A DNA stretch of 11,601 nt from Actinomycetes bacterium (GTDB taxonomy: Bacteria > Actinomycetota > Acidimicrobiia > Acidimicrobiales > SZUA-35), in NCBI GenBank assembly GCA_024227975.1, contig JAAETV010000502.1, forward strand, positions 1 through 11,601. The letters run 5' to 3'. A model generated the notes under the pieces. It ran no database searches. It was not told the DNA's origin and saw only the letters and a program-made list of their open reading frames with translations. The position numbers were made by a program, and so were the translations under genes. Shown here one piece after another: positions 1 through 6,049 of the stretch (its first letter is position 1; each line of letters starts with the position of its first letter).

Positions 1-687
1 ACCGAGGACTCGGCCCCTGCCCTTCCTCCGACCGAGATCGACCTCGTCGTCGCGGCCGATAGTGGGGTGACACTCCAAGGCGTGGTGTCGAGCGAGCAAG
101 TCCGATCCGACGTCCTGGCTCTGGCTGAGACCCACTTCGGTCGAGGAAGCATCACCGACGAGCTGACCGTTGATGAAGAAGGGGTCGGATCGGTAGGCGG
201 TGCCATCGTTGTCGGGGGCCAGGTAGGAAGCGACGATCAACGGGGTGAGGTGGTGGCGTCGGCGATGGCATTGGCCATTGGTCTCGGCTATGAGTTGAGC
301 GATGAGCTCGAGGTGGCCACGGTTGCCGACGTCCTCAACGAGCTGTTCGTACTGGAACCCATTGAGTTCGACGCCCGCAGGGCCACCATCCGCCCGGCGG
401 CTCGGGTCACCCTCGATGAGGCGGCAGCCCTCCTCAACGAGCGGGCCGATGGTGGGAACCTCCTGGTCATCGGCCACACGGACTCCGATGGGCGTGCCAG
501 CCGCAATCTTGACCTGAGCCAGCTTCGGGCGCAGGCCGTCGTCGACTATCTCGTCAGCGAGGGTGGCGTCGACCCTGCCCGTCTGGAGGCAAAGGGAGTG
601 GGCGAAGAACAGCTCCTCGTTTCGCCCGAGAAGACTGCGAACGACAAACAACGAAATCGTCGAATCGAATGGGAGCTCGCCTCGTGA
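1..687 (+). CDS. BON/OmpA-domain envelope protein, ArfA (OmpATb)-like, 5' partial
   Basis: The frame is open from base 1 to the TGA at 685-687, so 228 residues are visible and the true start lies upstream. A GTG at 67 is in frame, but the sequence before it reads like an ordinary Pro-rich linker, so I do not take it as the start. Visible residues about 15-60 (beginning VVAADSGVTLQG) resemble a BON-type repeat, with a second BON-like stretch at about 62-105. An OmpA C-terminal peptidoglycan-binding domain follows from about 115 to the end. It has IGHTDSDG, then LSQLRAQAVVDYL, then GVGEEQL and a final NRRIEWEL. The Asp of GHTD (visible residue 161) and the Arg of LSQLRA (176), which contact diaminopimelate in OmpA-family proteins, are both present. 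BON plus OmpA is the arrangement of mycobacterial ArfA/OmpATb. I infer an envelope protein that binds the cell wall; signal peptide or anchor cannot be seen. The next gene starts 45 bases downstream. Confidence 0.85.
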   Translation, partial: TEDSAPALPPTEIDLVVAADSGVTLQGVVSSEQVRSDVLALAETHFGRGSITDELTVDEEGVGSVGGAIVVGGQVGSDDQRGEVVASAMALAIGLGYELSDELEVATVADVLNELFVLEPIEFDARRATIRPAARVTLDEAAALLNERADGGNLLVIGHTDSDGRASRNLDLSQLRAQAVVDYLVSEGGVDPARLEAKGVGEEQLLVSPEKTANDKQRNRRIEWELAS

Positions 688-732
688 TCGAGCTGAAGCC
701 AAGTCGGTATACCTCGCGAAAGGATTCGTCTC

Positions 733-1695
733 ATGCCTTGGTGGTTTAGGACAGTATTCCTGGCGCTCCTCCTGTGCTTCCTGGCTGGCCTTCTGCTCGG
801 CCTCGGCGTATGGCTATGGCATCGGCGCAAGGAGGCCGAGAGCTACGAGCGTCTCCGGCTCGATAGCGAAGCCGAGTCAGACCGGTTGAGGTTGCGTATC
901 TCCTCGCTTCACAGCAAGGGGGAACGGGTTGCCGAGCTCGAGACCGAGGTCGTCGAGCTAACCCAGCGGGCCGAGCGGCTGACTGCCATCCAGGGCCAGT
1001 TGAGCGATGCTCAGACCTTGGCCAATCGGATTCCCGAGCTGGAGCGTAGTATCGTTGATCTCCGCCATCGCGGGGAACAGGCTGATCGGCTCGAGGTCGA
1101 GGTCTCCAAGTTGCGCCTTCAGGTCAACCAGCCTCACGACGATGATGAGCTGGTCACCCTTCGAGCTTCGGCCAGCAGGGTTGCCGAGCTCGAGCAGTGC
1201 GTGGCTTCCCTCGAAGTCGCGGCGGGCAGAGCCGAGACGCTCGACGCCGAGTTGAGGTCGGTCAGGATCGAGCTCGAAGAGACCAGAAGCCGGACCGGCC
1301 AGCTCGAAGCAGAGCTGCTAGCGGCCCAAGACGATGTGGTCCGGCTCAAGGCCTCGCCTCTCGTTGACCAGGCGATCGAGCCCTCATGGCAGCAGGGAAC
1401 CACCCAGCTGGGTACCCCGGGGGCCGATCATCGCGACGACCTGAAGGCCATCAACGGGATCGGTCCGGTCATGGAACGAACTCTGAACGATCTCGGTATC
1501 AAGACCTGGGAGCAGATTGCCGCTTTCACCGCCGATGACATCAAGAAGGTTTCTGCTGCGATCTTGACCTTCCCCGGGCGGATTGAGCGAGACGATTGGG
1601 TTGGCGGGGCCGACGAGCTCCTGATCGCAGGTCATGTGCCCGGTGAGGACACCTCTGGTCGCCCCCTCACCAGCTACCGCCGTCGCATCTTGTAA
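733..1695 (+). CDS. Membrane-anchored coiled-coil protein with C-terminal helix-hairpin-helix domain
   Basis: The product has 320 residues. The ATG at 733 follows AAAGGA (719-724) with an eight-base spacer, a good ribosome binding site. Residues 7-29 form one membrane segment, followed by HRRKE, so by the positive-inside rule the rest is probably cytoplasmic. Residues about 34-207 are a long predicted coiled coil with recurring R-(V/I)-(A/P)-E-L-E units at 65, 99 and 149. After a polar linker, residues 236-298 carry DDLKAINGIGP, LNDLGIKTWEQIA and FPGRIERDDW. This is the helix-hairpin-helix module annotated as flap-endonuclease-1-like (COG3743), also found fused to NuoE and some ribosomal proteins. 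The module often binds nucleic acid; I see no separate nuclease active site, so catalysis is not claimed. The tail ends RRRIL. It probably shares a transcript with the BON/OmpA gene. Role unknown; a membrane-to-nucleic-acid tether is inference. Confidence 0.85.
   Translation: MPWWFRTVFLALLLCFLAGLLLGLGVWLWHRRKEAESYERLRLDSEAESDRLRLRISSLHSKGERVAELETEVVELTQRAERLTAIQGQLSDAQTLANRIPELERSIVDLRHRGEQADRLEVEVSKLRLQVNQPHDDDELVTLRASASRVAELEQCVASLEVAAGRAETLDAELRSVRIELEETRSRTGQLEAELLAAQDDVVRLKASPLVDQAIEPSWQQGTTQLGTPGADHRDDLKAINGIGPVMERTLNDLGIKTWEQIAAFTADDIKKVSAAILTFPGRIERDDWVGGADELLIAGHVPGEDTSGRPLTSYRRRIL
926..1194 (+). repeat. Duplicated 17-base unit inside the coiled-coil gene
   Basis: GGGTTGCCGAGCTCGAG occurs identically at 926-942 and 1178-1194, both in frame and encoding RVAELE at residues 65 and 149 of the coiled-coil protein. 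A diverged third copy encodes RIPELE at residue 99. The pattern fits heptad-type internal duplication rather than a mobile repeat. Confidence 0.6.
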
Positions 1696-1705
1696 CCAAA
1701 GGGGT

Positions 1706-1723
1706 CTAGCGGGACTCCGCTAG
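1706..1723. terminator. Short hairpin between convergent genes, possible bidirectional terminator
   Basis: CTAGCGG (1706-1712) and CCGCTAG (1717-1723) form a perfect seven-base-pair stem with a GACT loop. It lies 10 bases past the stop of the upstream plus-strand gene and includes the stop codon of the minus-strand dehydrogenase gene (1720-1722). No clean T-run follows on either strand (the minus side reads ACCCCTTTGG), so it is not a textbook intrinsic terminator. Position between two convergent stops is the main support. Confidence 0.45.
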
Positions 1724-2589
1724 GAGTAGTCGTAGAAGCCTCGGCCGGACTTGCGGCCGAGGAGGCCGGCTTCGACCATGCGAGCGAGGAGGGGGGGAGG
1801 GGCATAGAGCTGCTCCCTGAATTCGTCGTAGAGCGAGTCGGCGACGGCCATCGTCGTGTCGAGACCGATCAGGTCGGCCAGTGCCAGTGGACCCATGGGG
1901 TGGGCACACCCGGTGATCATTCCCTGGTCGATGTCCTCCTTCGAGGCGAAACCAGACTCGAACATTCGAATGGCGGACAGGACATAGGGGATCAGTAGGG
2001 CGTTGACGATGAAGCCGGCCCGATCCTTCGACATGATCGTCCGTTTGCCCAGCTGGTCGTGGGCAAAGGCCTCGGCCTGGGCCACTGTCGACTCTGAGGT
2101 GTGAAGGGAGGTCACGATCTCGACCAGTTGGAGGACGGGTACCGGGTTGAAGAAGTGGATGCCGATCACGTTCTCGGGGCGTGAGGTGGCCATGGCCAAC
2201 TTCATGATCGGGATCGACGAGGTGTTCGAAGCCAAAATGGCCTGCTCGCCATCCAGTACGGAGTCGATGCTCTTGAACGTTGCCGTCTTGGCCGCTTCGT
2301 CCTCGATGATGGCCTCGATCACCATCTGCCTATCGGCCAGCTCGTTCATGTCGGTGGTGAACGACATCTTCTCCATCGTCGCCACCAACTCGTCATCGGT
2401 GATCTTGGTGGCCCTGACGGCTCGGGCCAAGGATTCGACAACACGTTCCCGACTGGCAGCGGCCGCCCGATCATTGGCCTCGATGACGATGACGTCGGCA
2501 CCGGCCCGAGCCGATACTTCAGCGATCCCCGAGCCCATGAGGCCTCCGCCGACCACCCCAACTCGCTCTACCGTCAGTACTGCATCCAT
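1720..2589 (-). CDS. 3-hydroxyacyl-CoA (3-hydroxybutyryl-CoA) dehydrogenase
   Basis: This 289-residue protein is a full-length short-chain member of the FadB2/Hbd family, which oxidises 3-hydroxyacyl-CoA to 3-ketoacyl-CoA with NAD+, or runs in reverse, in the cytoplasm. The Rossmann nucleotide site is GGGLMG at 14-19, with the acidic end of the second strand at VIVIEAND (E37). The catalytic region has SNTSSIPI (S124), GIHFFNPVPV (H145), E157 and GFIVN (N196), matching the Ser, His, Glu and Asn of human HADH. The C-terminal all-helical domain ends with the conserved GRKSGRGFYDY. The ATG start is preceded by AGGGTG with a seven-base spacer. It stands alone on the minus strand and diverges from the decarboxylase gene. 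Likely roles are fatty-acid beta-oxidation or butyrate/polyhydroxybutyrate metabolism; sequence alone does not separate them. No key residue is missing. Confidence 0.93.
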   Translation of the reverse strand: MDAVLTVERVGVVGGGLMGSGIAEVSARAGADVIVIEANDRAAAASRERVVESLARAVRATKITDDELVATMEKMSFTTDMNELADRQMVIEAIIEDEAAKTATFKSIDSVLDGEQAILASNTSSIPIMKLAMATSRPENVIGIHFFNPVPVLQLVEIVTSLHTSESTVAQAEAFAHDQLGKRTIMSKDRAGFIVNALLIPYVLSAIRMFESGFASKEDIDQGMITGCAHPMGPLALADLIGLDTTMAVADSLYDEFREQLYAPPPLLARMVEAGLLGRKSGRGFYDYS

Positions 2590-2596
2590 AGCTGAT

Positions 2597-2602
2597 CACC
2601 CT
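2597..2602 (-). promoter_or_regulatory. Ribosome binding site of the dehydrogenase gene
   Basis: On the minus strand AGGGTG precedes the ATG at 2589 with a seven-base spacer. It supports this start and contrasts with the divergent decarboxylase gene, which lacks a Shine-Dalgarno sequence. Confidence 0.6.
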
Positions 2603-2649
2603 GCCGCCACCTTCGCCTCATTTCCAACCCGCCGTCACCGGCCCTCAAC

Positions 2650-2665
2650 GGACCCGATCGGGACC
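2650..2665. promoter_or_regulatory. Imperfect palindrome upstream of the decarboxylase promoter, candidate operator
   Basis: The sequence GGACCCGATCGGGACC has a perfect ten-base core, CCCGATCGGG (2653-2662), flanked by GG/CC arms with one mismatch on each side. It lies 14 bases before the proposed -10 hexamer of the decarboxylase gene, covering the -35 area, inside the 102-base region shared with the divergent dehydrogenase gene. A dimeric regulator could bind here, but no regulator gene is nearby and GC-rich palindromes arise by chance. Confidence 0.3.
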
Positions 2666-2679
2666 CAGACTGCCCCGCA

Positions 2680-2685
2680 TACCCT
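2680..2685 (+). promoter_or_regulatory. Proposed -10 hexamer TACCCT for a leaderless decarboxylase transcript
   Basis: TACCCT fits the actinobacterial -10 pattern TANNNT. It ends exactly six bases before the ATG at 2692, placing the transcription start at or next to the start codon. The bases before the ATG (ggcctg) contain no convincing Shine-Dalgarno sequence. The same hexamer-to-start spacing recurs at 5749-5754 (-) and 7518-7523 (+). Confidence 0.5.
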
Positions 2686-2691
2686 GGCCTG

Positions 2692-4140
2692 ATGGACACA
2701 GAGGAGTTTCGAGCCGCCGGTCACGACCTGATCGACTGGATTGCCGATTACCGGGCAACGCTCGACAACCGGGCGGTGAAGGCCACCACCGGCCCAGGTG
2801 AGGTCGCTGCTGCTCTACCAATGAAGCCCCCCACCGGCACCGATTCCATCGGAGACCTCATCAGCGATCTCGATGCCATCGTGGTACCCGGCATGACCCA
2901 GGTCCAACACCCCATGCACTACGGCTGGTTCCCGTCGAATGCTTCCCTGGCCTCGGTCCTGGGCGACCTGGCCTCGTCGGGTCTCGGAGGCCTCGGCATC
3001 TCCTGGGAGAGCTGTCCGGCCCTGACTGAGGTCGAAGAGGTCGTTTGTGACTGGATGCGACAGCTCACTGGGCTCTCCGATGCTTGGTCAGGCACTATCC
3101 ACGACACTGCGTCGACCTCATGCCTCGTCGCCATGCTCATCGCCAGGGAGCGTGCCACCGGCCACAGCCAGATCGGGGGTGGCCTCACCGTAGTCAGTGC
3201 CGCTCCCGTCGTGTATTGCACGGTCCACGCTCACTCGTCGGTCCGCAAGGCCGCCCTCTTGGCTGGCTACGGGAGTGATCATCTGCACCTGGTCGACGAT
3301 GACCCCGAGACCTTCGCCATGGATCCCGGCGCCCTGGCTCGAGCCATGGCCGACGATCGAGCGGCGGGCCGAGTCCCGGCCGCGGTTGTTGCCTCCGTCG
3401 GCACTACGGGCACCACCGCCTTCGACCCGCTGCCCGAGATCGTGGCCGTTGCCGGCGAACACGGGGCCTGGGTCCATGTCGACGCCGCCATGGCTGGAAC
3501 AGCCATGCTCCTCGATGACTACCGCCACCTGTGGGACGGGGTCGAAGGAGCGGATTCGATCACCTGGAACCCCCACAAGTGGATGGGAACCATCCTCGAC
3601 ACCTCCTTGTTCTACATCCGCGACGTCGAGCATCTGATCCGGGTGATGTCGACGAACCCCAGCTATCTCCGCTCAACCGTTGACGGTGAGGTGACCCAAT
3701 ACCGTGACTGGGGAGTCCCACTCGGGCGCCGCTTCCGCTCCCTCAAGCTCTGGTTCCATCTACGCCTCGATGGTGCCGATGCCATTCGGGCCCGCATCCG
3801 CCGCGACCTGGACAACACGGCCTGGTTGGCGGGTCAGGTCGAGGCCCATCCCGACTGGGAGCTGGTGGCTCCTGTCCCCCTACAGACGGTCTGCGTCCGC
3901 CACCGGCCAGCGGGGCTCGATTCGGCCGAGCTCGAGGCTCATACCCAGCGGTGGGTCCAGGCCATCAATGACTCGGGGCAGGCCTACCTCACCCCATCCC
4001 TCCTTCGTGACAGCTGGATGGTCCGGGTCTCGATCGGGGTCGAGACAACCGAGCAGTCCCACGTCGAAGCCTTGTGGGCCCTCATGAACGAGACGGCCGA
4101 ACAGTGCCTGGCCGCCACCGGGAGCCCAGGGGCACCATGA
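2692..4140 (+). CDS. Aromatic-L-amino-acid decarboxylase family protein (PLP-dependent, group II)
   Basis: This 482-residue protein has the usual length for the family, which converts aromatic amino acids such as tryptophan, tyrosine, phenylalanine or DOPA to amines and CO2. The N-terminal segment has HPMHYGWFPSN (73-83). The PLP phosphate region is HDTASTS (137-143). HAHSSVRKA places the ring-stacking His at 181. ASVGTTGTTAFDPL (234-247) and VHVDAAMAG (D264) hold the pyridine nitrogen, and NPHKWMG gives the Schiff-base Lys296. VTQYRDWGVPLGRRFRSLKLWF (split motif, about 335-356) carries Tyr337, aligning with the catalytic-loop Tyr332 of human AADC. Keeping both His and Tyr argues for true decarboxylation rather than the oxidative aldehyde synthase variants. 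Substrate cannot be assigned. The start is supported by the leaderless -10 element, and the 3' end overlaps the HAD gene by ATGA. Confidence 0.92.
   Translation: MDTEEFRAAGHDLIDWIADYRATLDNRAVKATTGPGEVAAALPMKPPTGTDSIGDLISDLDAIVVPGMTQVQHPMHYGWFPSNASLASVLGDLASSGLGGLGISWESCPALTEVEEVVCDWMRQLTGLSDAWSGTIHDTASTSCLVAMLIARERATGHSQIGGGLTVVSAAPVVYCTVHAHSSVRKAALLAGYGSDHLHLVDDDPETFAMDPGALARAMADDRAAGRVPAAVVASVGTTGTTAFDPLPEIVAVAGEHGAWVHVDAAMAGTAMLLDDYRHLWDGVEGADSITWNPHKWMGTILDTSLFYIRDVEHLIRVMSTNPSYLRSTVDGEVTQYRDWGVPLGRRFRSLKLWFHLRLDGADAIRARIRRDLDNTAWLAGQVEAHPDWELVAPVPLQTVCVRHRPAGLDSAELEAHTQRWVQAINDSGQAYLTPSLLRDSWMVRVSIGVETTEQSHVEALWALMNETAEQCLAATGSPGAP
4128..4132 (+). promoter_or_regulatory. Ribosome binding site deciding the HAD start
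   Basis: AGGGG at 4128-4132, within the end of the decarboxylase gene, lies four bases before the ATG at 4137 and seven before a second in-frame ATG at 4140. It argues against the in-frame upstream ATG at 4074, whose extra residues (GPHERDGRT and so on) have no place in the HAD fold. Confidence 0.55.
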
Positions 4141-4940
4141 TGGTCCACCCTATTCGGCTCATCGCAACCGACCTCGATGGAACCCTGCTGCGGAGTGACG
4201 GCACCGTGTCGGTTCAGGTCCGAGATGCTGTATTGCGAGCGAGGGCGGCTGGGATCGAGGTGGTCCCAGCGACCGGCCGGCCTCGCATGATTGCCGAAGA
4301 TGTGATCCAACAGCTCGACTTCGTCGACCACTGGATCTTCTCCAATGGGTCGGTGACCTGGCACCTGGGACGGGCCGAGGTCGTTCGTGGCTTCTGGCTC
4401 GACGCTGAGCTGGCCCGACGCCTCATCGTGAGGCTTCGGGCCGCGTTCCCGGCGGCCGGGTTGGCCATCGAGTTCGAAGACACCGCTTCGTTTGAGTCCG
4501 GATTCGAGCGAATCGTCCCCCGGGTCCCTGATCTGGAGCCGATTGACGATGTCCTGGTCGAGCTCACCCGTCCCGTCCAGAAGATCCTCATCTTCGATGA
4601 GTCCCGTGACCTCGATGACCTGTTCAACGGGGTCTCGGCCGTCGTCGGCGACCATGCCGTTCCCAGCTACTCGGGCTTGGCCTTCATCGAGCTGGCCGCC
4701 AGCCTGGTGACCAAGGCGATGGCCGTCGAGCTCTTGGCCGGCGACCTCGGGATAGGCCGACATGAGGTCGCCGCCTTCGGTGACAATCACAATGACATCT
4801 CGATGTTGAGCTGGGCGGGTCGCTCGTACGCCATGGCCAACGGATCAGCAGATGCCAAGGAGGCGGCGGGTGCCATCATCGGGGCCAACGACGACGATGC
4901 TGTCGCCGATCAGATCGATGCCCTGATCGCTGAGCACTGA
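4137..4940 (+). CDS. Cof-type HAD-superfamily hydrolase (IIB phosphatase)
   Basis: With the ATG at 4137 the protein has 267 residues, typical of Cof/YidA-type HAD phosphatases, Mg-dependent cytoplasmic enzymes acting on small phosphorylated metabolites. All four HAD motifs are present: I, TDLDGTLL (nucleophile D12, acid D14); II, ATGRP (T46); III, VTKAMAVELL (K193); IV, FGDNHNDISML (D216, D220). The cap lies between motifs II and III. The start overlaps the decarboxylase stop as ATGA, so translation is probably coupled; a second ATG at 4140 fits the AGGGG spacing slightly better and would remove one residue. Longer readings from 4074 only read the decarboxylase gene out of frame. Pairing with an amino-acid decarboxylase might suggest a phosphate-ester linked step such as PLP turnover, but Cof-type substrates cannot be read from sequence. 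It converges on the protease gene 19 bases away. Confidence 0.9.
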   Translation: MMVHPIRLIATDLDGTLLRSDGTVSVQVRDAVLRARAAGIEVVPATGRPRMIAEDVIQQLDFVDHWIFSNGSVTWHLGRAEVVRGFWLDAELARRLIVRLRAAFPAAGLAIEFEDTASFESGFERIVPRVPDLEPIDDVLVELTRPVQKILIFDESRDLDDLFNGVSAVVGDHAVPSYSGLAFIELAASLVTKAMAVELLAGDLGIGRHEVAAFGDNHNDISMLSWAGRSYAMANGSADAKEAAGAIIGANDDDAVADQIDALIAEH

Positions 4941-4959
4941 TCGTCCTTGGCTGGAGGGT

Positions 4960-5742
4960 TCAGGCCCAGAAGCGGAACAGGCGCCAGCCGTCGCTGGCCA
5001 GAGATCGATCGACTCCGAAGCTGTCGAGCAGGCCGCCGATGGCGCTCCAGAAGACGTCACGAACGGACGGCACATAGAACAGGAGGGCGAACAGGATGAG
5101 CATCCCCCAGCGCCGGAGGGGGGCGATGGCGGCCAGGAGGGGGCGCGGTAGGTAGGGTTCCAGGGCCCCGAACCCATCGAGTCCGGGTACCGGCAACATG
5201 TTCAACACGAAGGCAATGATCTGGAGGAAGCCGAGAAAGGCCAGGGCCGGGGCCAGGACAGGGTGGCTGGCCCGGTCGACGATCCCCCAGGAGAGAGGAA
5301 GAAGACATACGGCTGCGAAGGCCAGGTTGGTGAAGGGACCGGCTAGAGAGACGGTGGTGGCGATGGCTCGTGAACGCAGAGCAGCCCGGTTGATCCACAC
5401 CGCACCGCCCGGCAGTCCGATACCGCCGATGACGAGGAACAGCAGGGGGAGAGCGATCGAGGTGACGGGGTCGGTGTAGCGCCTGGGATCGAGGGTCAGA
5501 TAGCCCTTGGCCGGGATGGAGTAGTCGCCCCCTTTCCAGGCGATGAAAGCATGGGCGAACTCGTGGAAGATGAGGGACAGGATCCAACCAGCCAGCACGA
5601 AGATGAAGACGGCAACGCCATTGTTGATCTGATTGGTCACGCAAAGCCAGGCCCCGAGTCCGACCGCGCCGACGACGACAAGAAAGACTGGACTCGGCCT
5701 GACCTGGGCTTGTCGGCCCGCCGTTGCATTCGCCGCGTTCAC
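4960..5742 (-). CDS. Site-2 protease family zinc metalloprotease (M50, multi-pass membrane)
   Basis: The protein has 260 residues. HEFAH at 60-64 supplies the HEXXH zinc-binding helix and catalytic Glu61, embedded in a hydrophobic segment (about 44-63). NMLPVPGLDG at 181-190 is the second S2P motif, whose Asp189 is the third zinc ligand. Other hydrophobic segments are at about 18-36, 96-110, 127-150, 162-183 and 211-225. WINRAALRSRAIATTVSLAGPFTNL (split, about 116-140) is typical of the short YwhC-like subgroup without PDZ or CBS domains. These proteases cleave within membranes, often releasing anti-sigma factors or transcription factors; no target gene is adjacent. The GTG start is chosen because a TANNNT hexamer lies six bases upstream, as at two other genes here; no good Shine-Dalgarno is seen. 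It is divergent from the coiled-coil gene at 6050. Confidence 0.9.
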   Translation of the reverse strand: MNAANATAGRQAQVRPSPVFLVVVGAVGLGAWLCVTNQINNGVAVFIFVLAGWILSLIFHEFAHAFIAWKGGDYSIPAKGYLTLDPRRYTDPVTSIALPLLFLVIGGIGLPGGAVWINRAALRSRAIATTVSLAGPFTNLAFAAVCLLPLSWGIVDRASHPVLAPALAFLGFLQIIAFVLNMLPVPGLDGFGALEPYLPRPLLAAIAPLRRWGMLILFALLFYVPSVRDVFWSAIGGLLDSFGVDRSLASDGWRLFRFWA

Positions 5743-5748
5743 CTACCC

Positions 5749-5754
5749 AACATA
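5749..5754 (-). promoter_or_regulatory. Proposed -10 hexamer TATGTT for a leaderless protease transcript
   Basis: On the minus strand TATGTT is followed by six bases (GGGTAG) and then the GTG start at 5742. The pattern and spacing match those at 2692 and 7530. It supports the GTG as start and initiation of transcription at the start codon. Confidence 0.5.
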
Positions 5755-5794
5755 GAGGGTGGTGGCGGTGGATGCCGACGATGAAAGCTGGTGA

Positions 5795-5821
5795 GAACAC
5801 TGGAGGTATCTGACCAGGTTC
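5795..5821 (+). repeat. Hairpin 1 of the 5743-6049 region
   Basis: GAAC (5795-5798) pairs with GTTC (5818-5821) and CTGG (5800-5803) with CCAG (5814-5817), with A5799 bulged: eight base pairs around the ten-base loop AGGTATCTGA. Confidence 0.4.
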
Positions 5822-5844
5822 ACGCTAGTCAGGCGACTATCCAG

Positions 5845-5868
5845 ATGACGGCACAGGCTCTCCGTCAT
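5845..5868 (+). repeat. Hairpin 2 of the 5743-6049 region, terminator-like
   Basis: ATGACGG (5845-5851) and CCGTCAT (5862-5868) are perfect seven-base arms around a ten-base loop. The plus strand then reads GTATTTCATTTT (5869-5880), T-rich but interrupted, so a weak terminator or attenuator on the plus strand is possible. Confidence 0.45.
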
Positions 5869-5876
5869 GTATTTCA

Positions 5877-5935
5877 TTTTGATGACGCTGGGCCAAAGTT
5901 CCGCTCCGTTACTGGGGTCTGCATCGTCATCAGAA
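5877..5935 (+). repeat. Hairpin 3 of the 5743-6049 region, eleven-base-pair stem
   Basis: TTTTGATGACG (5877-5887) pairs with CGTCATCAGAA (5925-5935): eleven consecutive pairs with a single U-G wobble at 5879/5933, closing a 37-base loop. Its left arm overlaps the T-rich tract after hairpin 2, and its ATGACG core could pair with the right arm of hairpin 2 instead. Confidence 0.45.
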
Positions 5936-5964
5936 CATCACGATGGACAAGTAGGCGAACCTTC

Positions 5965-5981
5965 GTTACGATTTCGGTAAC
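5965..5981. promoter_or_regulatory. GTTAC-N7-GTAAC inverted repeat
   Basis: GTTAC (5965-5969) and GTAAC (5977-5981) form an inverted repeat 69 bases before the ATG at 6050. The left arm overlaps TACGAT (5967-5972), which fits TANNNT, so it may be an operator over a promoter. GTAAC half-sites occur in sites of actinobacterial regulators such as MtrA, but those are direct repeats, so I assign no regulator. Confidence 0.3.
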
Positions 5982-6049
5982 CTTATGGGTTCAGGGAAGG
6001 GCACATCTGCCTGCGAGCGTCTCGGGATTCGTACCAACGGCGGAGTTAG

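Larger units (their letters stand above)
5791..5935 (+). promoter_or_regulatory. Candidate structured leader RNA with mutually exclusive hairpins
   Basis: Read on the plus strand, upstream of the coiled-coil gene at 6050, four six-base units alternate in orientation: ATGACG at 5845, CGTCAT at 5863, ATGACG at 5882 and CGTCAT at 5925. Units 1 and 2 pair within a seven-base-pair stem and units 3 and 4 within an eleven-base-pair stem, while units 2 and 3 can pair with each other instead. A further stem lies at 5795-5821. Competing pairings like this are seen in attenuators and riboswitches; repeated binding sites for a protein would give the same pattern. No promoter or ligand-binding core is recognised, so this is a candidate only. 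Confidence 0.3.
5743..6049. other. Gene-free divergent intergenic region rich in inverted repeats
   Basis: This 307-base gap separates the leftward protease gene from the rightward membrane coiled-coil gene and is AT-richer than its surroundings. It contains the protease -10 hexamer (5749-5754), three adjacent hairpins between 5795 and 5935 sharing ATGACG/CGTCAT units, and a GTTAC/GTAAC inverted repeat at 5965-5981. One long reading frame (from a GTG at 5791) crosses it but runs on inside the next gene in another frame and looks unlike protein. I identified no known riboswitch core. Confidence 0.6.

Noticed and set aside
2147..2692. 181-codon plus-strand reading frame opposite the dehydrogenase gene
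   Set aside because: Mostly antisense to the NAD-binding half of the dehydrogenase; composition (Ala/Ser/Thr) and lack of motifs mark it as a shadow.
3118..3633. 171-codon minus-strand reading frame opposite the decarboxylase gene
   Set aside because: GC-rich antisense artefact over conserved PLP-binding motifs of the plus-strand gene.
4074..4136. Longer HAD reading from an in-frame ATG at 4074
   Set aside because: The extra 21 residues are the decarboxylase gene read out of frame and precede the natural N terminus (IRLIATDLDGT). AGGGG and the ATGA overlap favour 4137 or 4140.
3984..4790. 268-codon minus-strand reading frame opposite the HAD gene
   Set aside because: It is antisense to two genes with complete catalytic motifs, is Asp/Gly/Arg low-complexity, and shows no domain.
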